64,000 nucleotides of DNA from Anaerosolibacter carboniphilus (GCF_014205875.1 NZ_JACHEN010000001.1:62001-126000), one strand, 5' to 3'. Counted from the first letter of the stretch, positions 55,495 to 63,915 are shown. Numbers and translations: made by a program. The notes: generated from the sequence alone by a model not told the origin.

Positions 55495-55528
55495 TAAATA
55501 ACCTACATAGCCATGTAGGTTATTTCAG
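55495..55528 (-). terminator. Terminator of the DUF4342 gene
   Basis: A 13-bp stem, AAATAACCTACAT with ATGTAGGTTATTT, around a 4-base loop. Confidence 0.8.
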
Positions 55529-55547
55529 ATAAAGAATTCAGGTTTTA

Positions 55548-56021
55548 TTATTTTTCTTCTGTTTGGGGAGAAACCTCATTGCGAAGCTTATCTGTCATGT
55601 CATTAACGGCTGTAGATACTTTATCTAATACCTTGTTGATTTGCAGATCCTCCCCATCATTTTTTTCAATCTTGATCTTATGTTTTGTGAGTAAAGCTAC
55701 AGGTAATCCAATCACTACAACCGGTGTAGCTACGATGGTGATGAGGACGGCAGCTGTAACGGATAGATTGATAATATTTTCAGTATCTTTTTTGATGACA
55801 AATTTTGTTTGATTCCCTTTTCGAAGAACATCCTTTACGGTGGCTACAAACTTGCTTTCACAGTAGGTCTTCTTTTCAGGACGAAGTTTGCTTCCCTTTT
55901 CCAAGTATACCAATGCTTCTACAAGGTCATTGTTGCATTGTTCCAAAGCTTCTTTAGCATCCTGGTAGCTTACGTTGGCTCTTTCCCTTAATAAATCGAT
56001 CTTTTCTAATGTGATTGACAT
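55548..56021 (-). CDS. DUF4342 protein with UBA-like N-terminus
   Basis: A 157-residue protein. The first 45 residues (TLEKIDLLRERANVSYQDAKEALEQCNNDLVEALVYLE) form a UBA/TS-N-like helical fold as in EF-Ts. A DUF4342 region with one hydrophobic segment (about 88-112) follows, then an acidic tail. The family is common in Clostridia; its function is not known. It is monocistronic, with GGAGGG upstream. Confidence 0.85.
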   Translation of the reverse strand: MSITLEKIDLLRERANVSYQDAKEALEQCNNDLVEALVYLEKGSKLRPEKKTYCESKFVATVKDVLRKGNQTKFVIKKDTENIINLSVTAAVLITIVATPVVVIGLPVALLTKHKIKIEKNDGEDLQINKVLDKVSTAVNDMTDKLRNEVSPQTEEK

Positions 56022-56216
56022 ATTGATCCCTCCAAATATTTTTTGATAGAAGAAACGACTAGGATAATAGGGTTTTTGAAAATCAATGTTTTTCTATCAT
56101 TGTTTTGATATAGTTAGTATAGAATAGGAGCATTAAAGTATCTTTAAAGAAAGATTAGAATTTGATTAGAAAATGGAAATAATGAAAGATATTATAAATC
56201 ATTGGAGTGTGAGAAA

Positions 56217-56762
56217 ATGAGGGTATTTATTGCCATAGAACTTGATGAGGTGTTAAAAGAATATTTAAGGGAAAAACAGCAGAAAGTAAGAAATTATAGT
56301 GAAAAGGGGAATTTCACTAGGATAGAAAACCTACATCTGACCCTGCGATTTATTGGAGAAGTTTCTACGGTGGATGTGGAGAAAATCAAGGAAGCGATGG
56401 AAGAAGCGGCTGAGAAGACAAATTCTTTTCAAATGACATTAGGATCTTTAGGGGAATTCCCCAGGGGAAACAAAAAAATCCTCTGGATTGGAATTGATCA
56501 AGGAAGGCAGATTCTTCAGCAGCTCTTTGCCAAGCTGGAGAAGAGCCTTGAAGAAAGAGGCTATCCTCGGGAGGAAAAAGGATTAAAACCCCACATCACT
56601 TTAGGGAGAGAGATTGTTTTACAAAAAATTTTTGGAGAGCTGTCAAAAGAGATCATGGTGGAGTCCAAGACTGTAGGGGTGAAGGCTATCACCTTGATGG
56701 AGAGTACCCGCATCCAAGGGGCTTTAACTTATGTGCCGATATATCGCAGAAATCTACAGTAA
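56217..56762 (+). CDS. thpR: RNA 2',3'-cyclic phosphodiesterase (2H family)
   Basis: A 181-residue protein with the two HxTx motifs of the 2H phosphoesterase superfamily, HLTLRFIGE and HITLGRE, at the expected spacing. It opens 2',3'-cyclic phosphate ends of RNA (formerly called 2'-5' RNA ligase). ATG 56217 follows GGAGTGTGAG. It lies 69 bases before the aldehyde dehydrogenase gene. Confidence 0.92.
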   Translation: MRVFIAIELDEVLKEYLREKQQKVRNYSEKGNFTRIENLHLTLRFIGEVSTVDVEKIKEAMEEAAEKTNSFQMTLGSLGEFPRGNKKILWIGIDQGRQILQQLFAKLEKSLEERGYPREEKGLKPHITLGREIVLQKIFGELSKEIMVESKTVGVKAITLMESTRIQGALTYVPIYRRNLQ

Positions 56763-56831
56763 AATACTGTTTAAATAGAAAAGATTGAGGAATGAGTAAA
56801 ATGGAATGATGATAAAGAAAGGGTGGGTTCC

Positions 56832-58217
56832 GTGGGAACGGATTATAGCAATGAAATAAAAGGATTTTTAAAAATTCATAGGGATTACTTTGAAACGGGA
56901 CGAACGAAAGATGTAGATTTTCGCATAGAACAATTGAAACGATTAAAGGATGCCATCCAATCCTATGAGGGTGAAATCATGGAAGCTCTGCATAAAGATC
57001 TGCGAAAACCCCCTTTCGAATCTTTTGCCACTGAGATCGGTTATGTGAAAGATAGTATTGGATACACACTGAAACATATCAGAGGGTGGGCCAAGGGACA
57101 AAAGGTAAAGACACCTATGGTACACTTTGGTGCCCGAAGCGCTATCCATCCAGAACCCTATGGTACTGTATTGATTATTGCACCATGGAACTATCCCTTT
57201 CAATTAATGATTGAACCGATGATTGGAGCCATGGCTGCGGGGAACTGCATCGTGCTGAAGCCTTCAGAATACGCACCCCATGTTGGAAAGGTCATGGAAA
57301 AAATGATCGGAGAATGTTTTGATGAGAGATATGTCCGGATGATCATCGGTGATAGGGAACTGGCAACAGCCCTGGTCAACAGTGATTTTGACTATATTTT
57401 CTTCACGGGCAGTGTACTTGTCGGCAAGATTGTGATGGAGGCAGCAGCTAAGCATTTAATTCCCGTGACGCTGGAGCTTGGAGGGAAGAGTCCTTGTATT
57501 GTAGATAAGCATGGAAATTTGGCGGTTGCCGCAGAGCGAATTATTTGGGGAAAATTTGTAAATGCAGGACAAACCTGCGTGGCTCCTGATTACCTATTGG
57601 TACATAGGGAGGTCAAAGAAGAGCTAATGCAAAGACTTATCATGACGATACGAAAATTTTATGGTGATAATCCAGCCTCTAGCCCCGATTACTGTAGGAT
57701 TATCAATAAAAAACATTTGAAACGGCTGGTGAATCTTCTAGAACAGGAAAAGATTATTACTGGCGGCAATTATGATCTCGATGATTTGTATATGGCTCCT
57801 ACCCTTATGGATCAAGTGTCATGGGAAGATCCAGTGATGGCCGATGAAATTTTCGGACCTATCTTACCAATCATACCCTATGACGATCTAGATGATGTAA
57901 TTCATAGGATCAATCAGAGGCCAAAGCCATTGGCCTTATATCTGTTTACGGAAAATCGCGAAATACAGGATCTAGTTATGCAGAGAATTTCCTTTGGTGG
58001 CGGCTGCATCAATGATACCCTCTCCCATGTGGCATCTCCTTATATACCATTTGGTGGGGTAGGGGCATCGGGGATAGGGGCATATCATGGAAAAAATAGC
58101 TTCGATCTTTTCTCCCATCATAAGAGCATCATGAGAAAAACGACAAAATTCAGTATTCCATTGGCATTTCCACCTTATGGGGAACGGATTCATTGGCTGA
58201 AGAAGCTAATGAAATAA
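56832..58217 (+). CDS. Aldehyde dehydrogenase (class-3-like)
   Basis: A 461-residue NAD(P)-dependent enzyme oxidising aldehydes to acids. Catalytic Cys is in NAGQTCVAPDY, general-base Glu in LELGGKSPC, and the nucleotide region in FFTGSVLVGKIVMEAAAKHL. The absence of the class-1 N-terminal extension and the C-terminal hydrophobic stretch (about 435-461) resemble class-3/YwdH-like enzymes of fatty aldehydes. GTG 56832 is taken; a GTG three codons earlier is possible, with AAAGGGTGGG straddling both. Confidence 0.9.
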   Translation: MGTDYSNEIKGFLKIHRDYFETGRTKDVDFRIEQLKRLKDAIQSYEGEIMEALHKDLRKPPFESFATEIGYVKDSIGYTLKHIRGWAKGQKVKTPMVHFGARSAIHPEPYGTVLIIAPWNYPFQLMIEPMIGAMAAGNCIVLKPSEYAPHVGKVMEKMIGECFDERYVRMIIGDRELATALVNSDFDYIFFTGSVLVGKIVMEAAAKHLIPVTLELGGKSPCIVDKHGNLAVAAERIIWGKFVNAGQTCVAPDYLLVHREVKEELMQRLIMTIRKFYGDNPASSPDYCRIINKKHLKRLVNLLEQEKIITGGNYDLDDLYMAPTLMDQVSWEDPVMADEIFGPILPIIPYDDLDDVIHRINQRPKPLALYLFTENREIQDLVMQRISFGGGCINDTLSHVASPYIPFGGVGASGIGAYHGKNSFDLFSHHKSIMRKTTKFSIPLAFPPYGERIHWLKKLMK

Positions 58218-58235
58218 AATGATTTTAGGAAAAGA

Positions 58236-58265
58236 TTGACCAGGTTTACCAGTTTGTGGTATATT
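58236..58265 (+). promoter_or_regulatory. Promoter of the leader peptide-MFS unit
   Basis: TTGACC (58236-58241), 18 bases, TATATT (58260-58265). Confidence 0.65.
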
Positions 58266-58306
58266 ATATATGAAAATAACTTTTTATGAGAAGGAGGTCG
58301 CGTTTT

Positions 58307-58384
58307 ATGAGAAATACTTTGATTGTTTACGTAGAAGTTTTTGATTTTTTGAATAAGAAAGACGACCTTCATCAAGGGTATTAG
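58307..58384 (+). CDS. Putative 25-residue leader peptide
   Basis: A short frame starting MRNTLIVYVEVFDFLNKK and ending HQGY. It has a strong ribosome site (AAGGAGG, 58291-58297) 9 bases before the ATG. It follows a promoter and precedes three hairpins, then the MFS gene. Leader peptides ahead of antibiotic-efflux and ribosome-protection genes act by ribosome stalling or attenuation; the position fits such a role, but the sequence alone does not prove translation. Confidence 0.55.
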   Translation: MRNTLIVYVEVFDFLNKKDDLHQGY

Positions 58385-58410
58385 AGTATTCTTCATTATC
58401 TGATATTTTA

Positions 58411-58443
58411 AGCCGTAGGGTCGTTGCGACACTATGGCTTTTT
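58411..58443 (+). terminator. First attenuator-like hairpin (REP-like core, copy F)
   Basis: AGCCGTAGGGTCG pairs with CGACACTATGGCT (one mismatch, one G-U) around a 3-base loop and is followed by TTTTT. The GTAGGGTCG core is shared with the hairpin at 53177. Confidence 0.75.
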
Positions 58444-58488
58444 AATTACATGTTGTATAGATTGTGATATCTATATGTTGTTATGAAA

Positions 58489-58543
58489 AGTCATAGAGCA
58501 TTCCTGTGTTTCTAGAGCATAGGGGTGAGCTGTGGCTTTTTTT
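58489..58543 (+). terminator. Second attenuator-like hairpin
   Basis: 58489-58505 pairs with 58521-58537 in 15 of 17 positions (several G-U), followed by six T. Confidence 0.7.
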
Positions 58544-58557
58544 CGTTTGAGGATAGA

Positions 58558-58608
58558 GGTTAGTAGTTAGTGGTGAAAATACAAACCACTATCGTCTAAC
58601 TATTAACC
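58558..58608 (+). repeat. Third hairpin, immediately upstream of the MFS ribosome site
   Basis: GGTTAGTAGTTAGTGGT pairs with ACCACT...CTAACTATTAACC with a short bulge. It lacks a T tract and ends 5 bases before AGGAGGG, so it might affect translation initiation. Confidence 0.65.
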
Positions 58609-58630
58609 ACAAAAGGAGGGAACAAAGTAC

Positions 58631-59884
58631 ATGAAGCATTTGAAACAACTATTAAATCCCTACAAAGGACTGCCTAAAGAGGTCTATGTGATTTTTATTG
58701 CAAGGATCATCAACGCATTAGGTTGCTTTGTGATGCCGTTGATGACTATTATACTGAAAGATAGCATTGGGTTATCAGATCAACTGGCAGGAGTATATAT
58801 TAGCGCTGTAGGACTGCTATTTCTACCAGCTTCTATGCTTGGCGGAAAACTGGCAGATACCATAGGAAGAAAAAAAGTGATCGTATTCTTCGATTGTATG
58901 GCGGCCTTGTTCTACATCATCTGTAGCTTCATGGCACCATCTATGAAAATGATCTATATGATTATGGCTGCTGCTGCCTGTCTGGTGACGGCAGGGCCTG
59001 CCCATGATTCCCTCATGGCGGATATCACTACGCCCAAAAATCGAGAAAGCGCCTATGCCCTTTCTTACATGGGCTGGAATCTTGGTTTTGCCATAGGACC
59101 TTTTATTGGGGGTATGCTCTATGAGAATCATCTTCCATTGATATTTCTTGGGGATGCATTTACTGCCCTGTTGTCTCTTAGCTTGGTGATTCTATTTATT
59201 AAGGAAACGATCCATAAAGCAGAGGAGGAAATTACCGACGAAAGCCGTGCATTGGAGAGAAGGGAAGAGGGATCCATATTTGCAGTTCTTGCAAAAAGGC
59301 CAGTTTTGGTATACTTTGCATTGATTATCTTTGGGTTTAACTTTGTCTACTCTCAGTGGTCTTTCTTGATTCCCCTCCACATGCTGGAGAAATTTCCTGC
59401 CCATAAGGCGGAGTACTATGGCAGTTTGGCTAGTTTTAACGGATTGATTGTCATTCTTTTTACACCCTTGGTGACCTACTACTTTCAAAAATCAAAAAGC
59501 ATACGACGAATGGTTTATGGGGGAGGCCTCTATGCCATCGGATTTGGTATGCTGGGCCTGTTCAATGGGTTAGCCCACTTTTTTGTATCTGCTTTCATCT
59601 TTACCTTGGGAGAAATTTTGCTGGCCATCAGCACGGCACCTTTTATCGCCAACCACACACCAGCATCTCATCGAGGAAGAATGAGTGCTGTGATTCCAAT
59701 GATTTTTGGTATGGGGCAGACCTTAGGACCCATTGGCATGGGGCAGATTTTGAACTATGCCAGTATTGAGCTGGCGTGGCTTCTTATGGGTTGTGTAGGC
59801 ATTGTTTTCACCATCCTCATGTTCATATTAGAACAGCAAGAGGAGAAGAAATGTTTTCGTGCAATAGAAAAGCAAGGATGCTAG
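58631..59884 (+). CDS. MFS transporter (drug/multidrug-efflux-like)
   Basis: A 417-residue major facilitator with about 12 hydrophobic segments. The motif-A loop between helices 2 and 3 is present as GGKLADTIGRKKV, and PAHDSLMADITTPKNRESAYALSYMGWNLGFAIGPFIGGML covers helices 4-5. This layout matches DHA-type efflux pumps. AAAGGAGGG precedes the ATG. A long leader with a putative leader peptide and terminators precedes it, suggesting inducible control. The substrate is not predictable. Confidence 0.88.
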   Translation: MKHLKQLLNPYKGLPKEVYVIFIARIINALGCFVMPLMTIILKDSIGLSDQLAGVYISAVGLLFLPASMLGGKLADTIGRKKVIVFFDCMAALFYIICSFMAPSMKMIYMIMAAAACLVTAGPAHDSLMADITTPKNRESAYALSYMGWNLGFAIGPFIGGMLYENHLPLIFLGDAFTALLSLSLVILFIKETIHKAEEEITDESRALERREEGSIFAVLAKRPVLVYFALIIFGFNFVYSQWSFLIPLHMLEKFPAHKAEYYGSLASFNGLIVILFTPLVTYYFQKSKSIRRMVYGGGLYAIGFGMLGLFNGLAHFFVSAFIFTLGEILLAISTAPFIANHTPASHRGRMSAVIPMIFGMGQTLGPIGMGQILNYASIELAWLLMGCVGIVFTILMFILEQQEEKKCFRAIEKQGC

Positions 59885-60011
59885 AACAAGAGGAATAAAG
59901 TGAATGGGAAAGCCATAGAGATGAAGGGAAAGAGAGTTTTATGAAGAAATAGTAAAGCAAAGAAATAATGTGTGAAAGTTGAATAACTTAAATGTGTTTG
60001 GAGGGGAAGAG

Positions 60012-60533
60012 ATGAAAGGGGAAAAAAAGAAGGTAATTTCCTTGATCCATCATGATTTTGAGGATCTGGAACTGTGGTATCCCATATTACGGCTGAGAGA
60101 AGAGGGTGTTCAAGTGGATGTTGTAGGGGAAAAGGCAAAGGAACAGTATGTTGGGAAATACGGTGTGCCTGCCTATTCAGACTACAGCTTTGGAGAGGTA
60201 GATCCAGCCCAATATGATGGAATCCTTGTGCCAGGAGGATGGGCTCCTGACAAGCTTAGAAGGTTTCCTGAAGTACTGGAGATGATAAAGAAGATGGACG
60301 AAGCGAAAAAACCTATCGGACAGATTTGTCATGCCGGATGGGTACTTATATCTGCAAAGATCCTCAATGGAAGAAACATCACCAGTACGCCAGGTATTCG
60401 GGATGATATGGAAAATGCAGGAGGCATCTGGCTGGATGAGGCTGTGGTAGTAGATGGTCACATCATATCCAGCCGTCGTCCACCGGATCTGCCGGAATAT
60501 ATGAAGGCTTATATAGAAGTATTGTTTAGATAA
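60012..60533 (+). CDS. DJ-1/PfpI-family protein
   Basis: A 173-residue class-I glutamine-amidotransferase-like protein. The nucleophile-elbow Cys is in GQICHAGWVL, and ILVPGGWAPDKLRR and STPGIRDDMENAGG are typical of the PfpI/YhbO group (intracellular protease, deglycase or glyoxalase-III activities have been reported in the family). ATG 60012 has GGAGGGGAAGAG upstream; an earlier in-frame start lacks a site. The specific activity is not assigned. Confidence 0.9.
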   Translation: MKGEKKKVISLIHHDFEDLELWYPILRLREEGVQVDVVGEKAKEQYVGKYGVPAYSDYSFGEVDPAQYDGILVPGGWAPDKLRRFPEVLEMIKKMDEAKKPIGQICHAGWVLISAKILNGRNITSTPGIRDDMENAGGIWLDEAVVVDGHIISSRRPPDLPEYMKAYIEVLFR

Positions 60534-60708
60534 AAAGAGGTTTTGTTTAAAACTCAGAACATCTATGTTTCCTTTAGTAGGTGATGATGTGAGCAAACCG
60601 ATATATCGAAAGAATGTACGTTTGAAGAATTATGATTATTCGCAAGCAGGCTATTACTTTATTACTATATGTGTTAAGGATAAACGCTGTATGTTATGGG
60701 AAGATAAT

Positions 60709-60731
60709 GTAGAGGCGCCCAGTGGGCGTCC
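60709..60731 (+). repeat. REP-like palindrome inside the RAYT frame, copy G
   Basis: Begins GTAGAGGCGCCCA and continues GTGGGCGTC. It encodes VEAPSGRP. It differs at one of 22 bases from intergenic copy A at 8758-8779. Confidence 0.75.
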
Positions 60732-60870
60732 CAATTTATCCAATATCGGGACTATTGTAGCAGCAGGGATTGAAAACATAACAAGAATATATGAAAATGT
60801 CATGATTGACAAGTATGCCATTATGCCTAACCATATACATATGATTATAGTATTACGTGGCAAAGAAGAT

Positions 60871-60893
60871 AGACGTGCAATGCACGCCCCTAC
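60871..60893 (-). repeat. REP-like palindrome inside the RAYT frame, copy H
   Basis: On the minus strand it begins GTAGGGGCGTGCATT and continues GCACGTC. It differs only by one to two bases from intergenic copy B at 37827-37849. It encodes RRAMHAP on the plus strand. Confidence 0.75.
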
Positions 60894-61107
60894 CATATCA
60901 CGGATTATTAATCAATTTAAGGGATTTGTGACAAAGCAGATAGGTTATTCAATATGGCAGAAATTGTTTTATGATCATGTCATACGAAATGAGCAAGAAT
61001 ATCAAAATATTTGCCCGTATATTGAAACAAATCCATTAAAATGGATGGAAGACTGCTATTACAGCAAATAATAAAGAAGATGCATCATTTATATTGTATG
61101 TCTATAA

Positions 61108-61138
61108 AAAAGGTCTAGCCCGAAGGGCTAGACCTTTA
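61108..61138 (-). terminator. Terminator of feoAB
   Basis: AAAGGTCTAGCCC and GGGCTAGACCTTT around GAA, followed on the minus strand by a T run. Confidence 0.9.
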
Positions 61139-62995
61139 TAATACGAATTGTGCCAGTAAACCGCCAGCTAGGAAGGAAATCACGAAGCTTCCAATCCAGA
61201 TCAAGACGGATTCCTGCCAGCTTCTTTCTTTAAAGATTACCATGATGGCTGCAATGCAAGGTACGAATAATGTGATCACAACCAAGGCAATAACCGTTTG
61301 CAATGGATTTAATAGCCCTTGAGAAACCAAGTCGTTTAATCCAGCTGCACCGAAATCACGGCGAATGATACCCATGATAAAGGTCTGAGCAGTTTCCTTT
61401 GGAAGCTTTAGGAAGCCTTCGGTGATTGGGGCAAAAGTATTCATGATGGCATCCAAAGCACCGCTATATTGAAGTACAGTTACTACTATCGCACCTAGTA
61501 CGAAAAGAGGACCTGCTTCCATGATAAACATTTTGGACTTGATATATGTTTTTCTTAAAACATTTGATAGAACTGGAATTCTCAACGGTGGAAGGTCGAT
61601 CAGCAGATCTGTTGATTCTCCAGGCATAATTTTGTTCAGTGCCGTTCCAGTTAGTACGAAAACAACGAAAATGGTTGCACAATAGAGAAGGACAATCTTT
61701 CCGCCTAGAGGTGCAATTAATCCCACAATAACACCTAATTGGGCAGAACAAGGAATTGCTAGCCCCAATAGCATGGTGGCGATAAATCTTTCTCTTTTAG
61801 AGCCCAATAGCCTCGTAGTAATGGTGGCCATGGTTACACAACCAAAACCAAGGATCATAGGAATGATAGCGCGGCCATTGAGGCCTAATCCCGTGAGTAA
61901 ACGATCAACCAAGGCTGCAATCCTTGGCAAATATCCAGAATCCTCCATGATGGATAAGATGAAGTAGAAACCAACTACCAAAGGCAGCAATAAACCTAGC
62001 AGGTAAATGGGTGCCATGGTAAGAACGCCAAACTCACCGATTAGCAACTGACCTATAAAAGAGGTCTCGCTTACAATCTTTGTCATGATGCCCATGATGA
62101 AATCATAGTAATACTGTCCCATGATGATTTCTTCTGTGATGCCTACCACGGTCTGCGCTACGAACACGCCTATTGCTTGGTAAGTTAAATACAGTGCTAG
62201 GAAAAGAATCGGGATACCTGTGATCGGTTTCAACATCCATCGGCCAAGTTTTGTCCGAAAGGATGCTCCTTGATCCGTAGTAGAGACAACGGCCTCGATT
62301 ATTCCATCAATTCGGTTTCTTCTAAGTTTATAGATTTCTTCACGATTACCATATTGATTCTTTAGATTATGGCGTTCAAGAACATTTTCGTCTTCTTCCA
62401 CTACAAGAAGTGCTTCTGCATTTACATCAACTTGATCTATAACTTTTTCCATTAAGGCCTTTATTTCAGGAATTTGATTTCCTGCTTTAGCTCTGCCCAA
62501 AGCAGCTTTCATTTCTTCCATGCCTTCCTTCTTAATGGCTGTTGTAGGAATAATCTCCACACCCAACTCCTTGGAAAGAAGATCTATATCAATTTTTAGT
62601 CCATTTCTTTTTACTTCATCCATCATATTTAAGGCAATCACCATTGGAGTACCCATATCGATAATTTGCTGCGTTAGAAACAAATCTCGCTCCAAATGGA
62701 CAGCATCCACTACATTAAGAATCACATTAGCAAAAAGGATAACATCACGGGCTACCCTTTCTTCATCATTGAAGGAGGAGATGCCGTAAACTCCCGGTGT
62801 ATCCATGACCACATCATCTTGATATTTGCCCACACTTATATCAACAGTTGTTCCAGGAAAGTTTGAAACGTCAACATACATGCCGGTTAATGCATTGAAG
62901 AATACAGATTTTCCTACGTTTGGATTGCCAGCTAGGACGATTTTTCGAGCCCCTTCAGGAATCTCCATGGTGCAAACAGGATTATGACAGTGCAT
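61136..62995 (-). CDS. feoB: Ferrous iron transport protein B
   Basis: A 619-residue Fe(II) transporter. The N-terminal G domain has G1 GNPNVGKS, G2-type TT in FPGTTVD, G3 DTPGVYG and G4 NMMDE. A helical linker follows, then a membrane domain with Gate motifs (GFGCVTMATITTRL; FIMGIIRRDFGAAG). The short N-terminal MHCHNPVC carries potential metal ligands. It acts with FeoA (21 bases upstream). Two Fur boxes ahead of feoA imply iron repression. Confidence 0.96.
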   Translation of the reverse strand: MHCHNPVCTMEIPEGARKIVLAGNPNVGKSVFFNALTGMYVDVSNFPGTTVDISVGKYQDDVVMDTPGVYGISSFNDEERVARDVILFANVILNVVDAVHLERDLFLTQQIIDMGTPMVIALNMMDEVKRNGLKIDIDLLSKELGVEIIPTTAIKKEGMEEMKAALGRAKAGNQIPEIKALMEKVIDQVDVNAEALLVVEEDENVLERHNLKNQYGNREEIYKLRRNRIDGIIEAVVSTTDQGASFRTKLGRWMLKPITGIPILFLALYLTYQAIGVFVAQTVVGITEEIIMGQYYYDFIMGIMTKIVSETSFIGQLLIGEFGVLTMAPIYLLGLLLPLVVGFYFILSIMEDSGYLPRIAALVDRLLTGLGLNGRAIIPMILGFGCVTMATITTRLLGSKRERFIATMLLGLAIPCSAQLGVIVGLIAPLGGKIVLLYCATIFVVFVLTGTALNKIMPGESTDLLIDLPPLRIPVLSNVLRKTYIKSKMFIMEAGPLFVLGAIVVTVLQYSGALDAIMNTFAPITEGFLKLPKETAQTFIMGIIRRDFGAAGLNDLVSQGLLNPLQTVIALVVITLFVPCIAAIMVIFKERSWQESVLIWIGSFVISFLAGGLLAQFVL

Positions 62996-63016
62996 TATTG
63001 TAGTACCCCCTTGTTT

Positions 63017-63235
63017 TTATAACGCTTTAATCGCTATTTTCTTGGCTAAATTTCTTCCTATGGCAATTTCCTGCATTCTATTTTGCAAAATTACAGGACC
63101 AGCAGGAAGTTTTTCTGAACAGATCAGTTTCGCACCTTCATAAATTCCCAATCGAATGGCTTGGGCTCTAATGGTTGCATCGGGAATGGTAACCACTTCA
63201 ATTTGTTGACCTTTTGTGGCTAAATCTAATGTCAT
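63017..63235 (-). CDS. feoA: Ferrous iron transport protein A
   Basis: A 72-residue SH3-like beta-barrel protein required by FeoB for Fe(II) uptake. TIRAQAIRLGIYEGAKLICSEKLPAGPVILQ and the C-terminal EIAIGRNLAKKI are typical. The operon is feoA-feoB. A GGGGGT site lies upstream. Confidence 0.94.
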   Translation of the reverse strand: MTLDLATKGQQIEVVTIPDATIRAQAIRLGIYEGAKLICSEKLPAGPVILQNRMQEIAIGRNLAKKIAIKAL

Positions 63236-63283
63236 GCTATGTACCCCCTATAAATAAAATTAATAATTAATACAATTCTGTAA

Positions 63284-63298
63284 TGAAAATCATTATCA
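63284..63298 (-). promoter_or_regulatory. Fur box 1 upstream of feoA
   Basis: The minus strand reads TGATAATGATTTTCA, close to the 7-1-7 Fur consensus TGATAATNATTATCA. Confidence 0.75.
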
Positions 63299-63347
63299 TC
63301 AGAACAGCACAAGTTGTGCATTTATTACAAGATAATCATACACTCGA

Positions 63348-63362
63348 TGAGAATGATTGTCA
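63348..63362 (-). promoter_or_regulatory. Fur box 2 upstream of feoA
   Basis: TGAGAATGATTGTCA on the plus strand is again close to the 7-1-7 consensus (the site is nearly symmetric), 50 bases farther from feoA. Confidence 0.6.
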
Positions 63363-63369
63363 ATGTTAT

Positions 63370-63414
63370 AAACAAAAATATCCTGTGATTTTCGTCACAA
63401 GATATTTTTGTTTT
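63370..63414 (-). terminator. Terminator of the small secreted peptide gene
   Basis: AAACAAAAATATC and GATATTTTTGTTT pair, with an inner TGTGA/TCACA extension, next to T-rich sequence. Confidence 0.78.
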
Positions 63415-63467
63415 ATATTATAAAGTGATATTCTTCTTCTGTATAGGGATAGAGAAAGGAAGAAAGA

Positions 63468-63629
63468 CTAACATTGCCTGGAATAGGATGGCATATGAGC
63501 TTTGAATAGTGTTTCGCGATCATATACGAGATTTTTAGTTTCAATAGGCGTGAAAGCATTGGTTACGCCTCCACCGACCAACATGAAGGCCAAAGCCAAT
63601 GTGATTAATGATGGATTTATTTTTTTCAT
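63468..63629 (-). CDS. Small exported peptide of 53 residues
   Basis: A frame beginning MKKINPSLITLALAFMLVGG with a predicted signal peptide (basic start, hydrophobic core 7-20, cleavage near TNA|FTP). A mature part of about 27 residues ends in SYSRQC with a terminal Cys. GGAGGG lies 7 bases upstream and a terminator follows, so it looks like a real monocistronic gene. No homologous family is recognised. It may be a secreted signalling or envelope peptide. Confidence 0.72.
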   Translation of the reverse strand: MKKINPSLITLALAFMLVGGGVTNAFTPIETKNLVYDRETLFKAHMPSYSRQC

Positions 63630-63915
63630 CCATTATCCCTCCTTTAGGATGAATCCATTGTTTTGATGGACAGGGAATGATGTTATAATATCTATAAAAT
63701 TTTGGATAAAATTCATAGATATATTTTAGTATTCACCAAATATTCGAGACCTATGAAAACAATGGTTGACTGTAGCACCAAGAATTTGTATGAAAGGAAA
63801 AAATTTTATATGGCACTTCTTAACAAATCGTGATGCTGCATAGTTTTCCATTGGAGATTTTAGAATTATGATATAATAAAATTATAAGCTTGGCACATTT
63901 AGGGAGGCATATCCT

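Larger units (their letters stand above)
60589..61071 (+). mobile_element. REP-associated tyrosine transposase (RAYT, Y1/HUH family)
   Basis: About 160 residues. The HUH metal motif is HIH in MPNHIHMII. The C-terminal region FYDHVIRNEQEYQNICPYIETNPLKW contains the expected catalytic Tyr and the family's YIxxNPxxW ending; YFITICVKD at the start is typical. GTG 60589 gives the usual RAYT N-terminus; ATG 60565 in frame is an alternative. RAYTs are single-copy domesticated relatives of IS200/IS605 transposases linked to REP palindromes. Two such palindromes lie within this coding frame. No terminal IS ends were seen. Confidence 0.9.
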
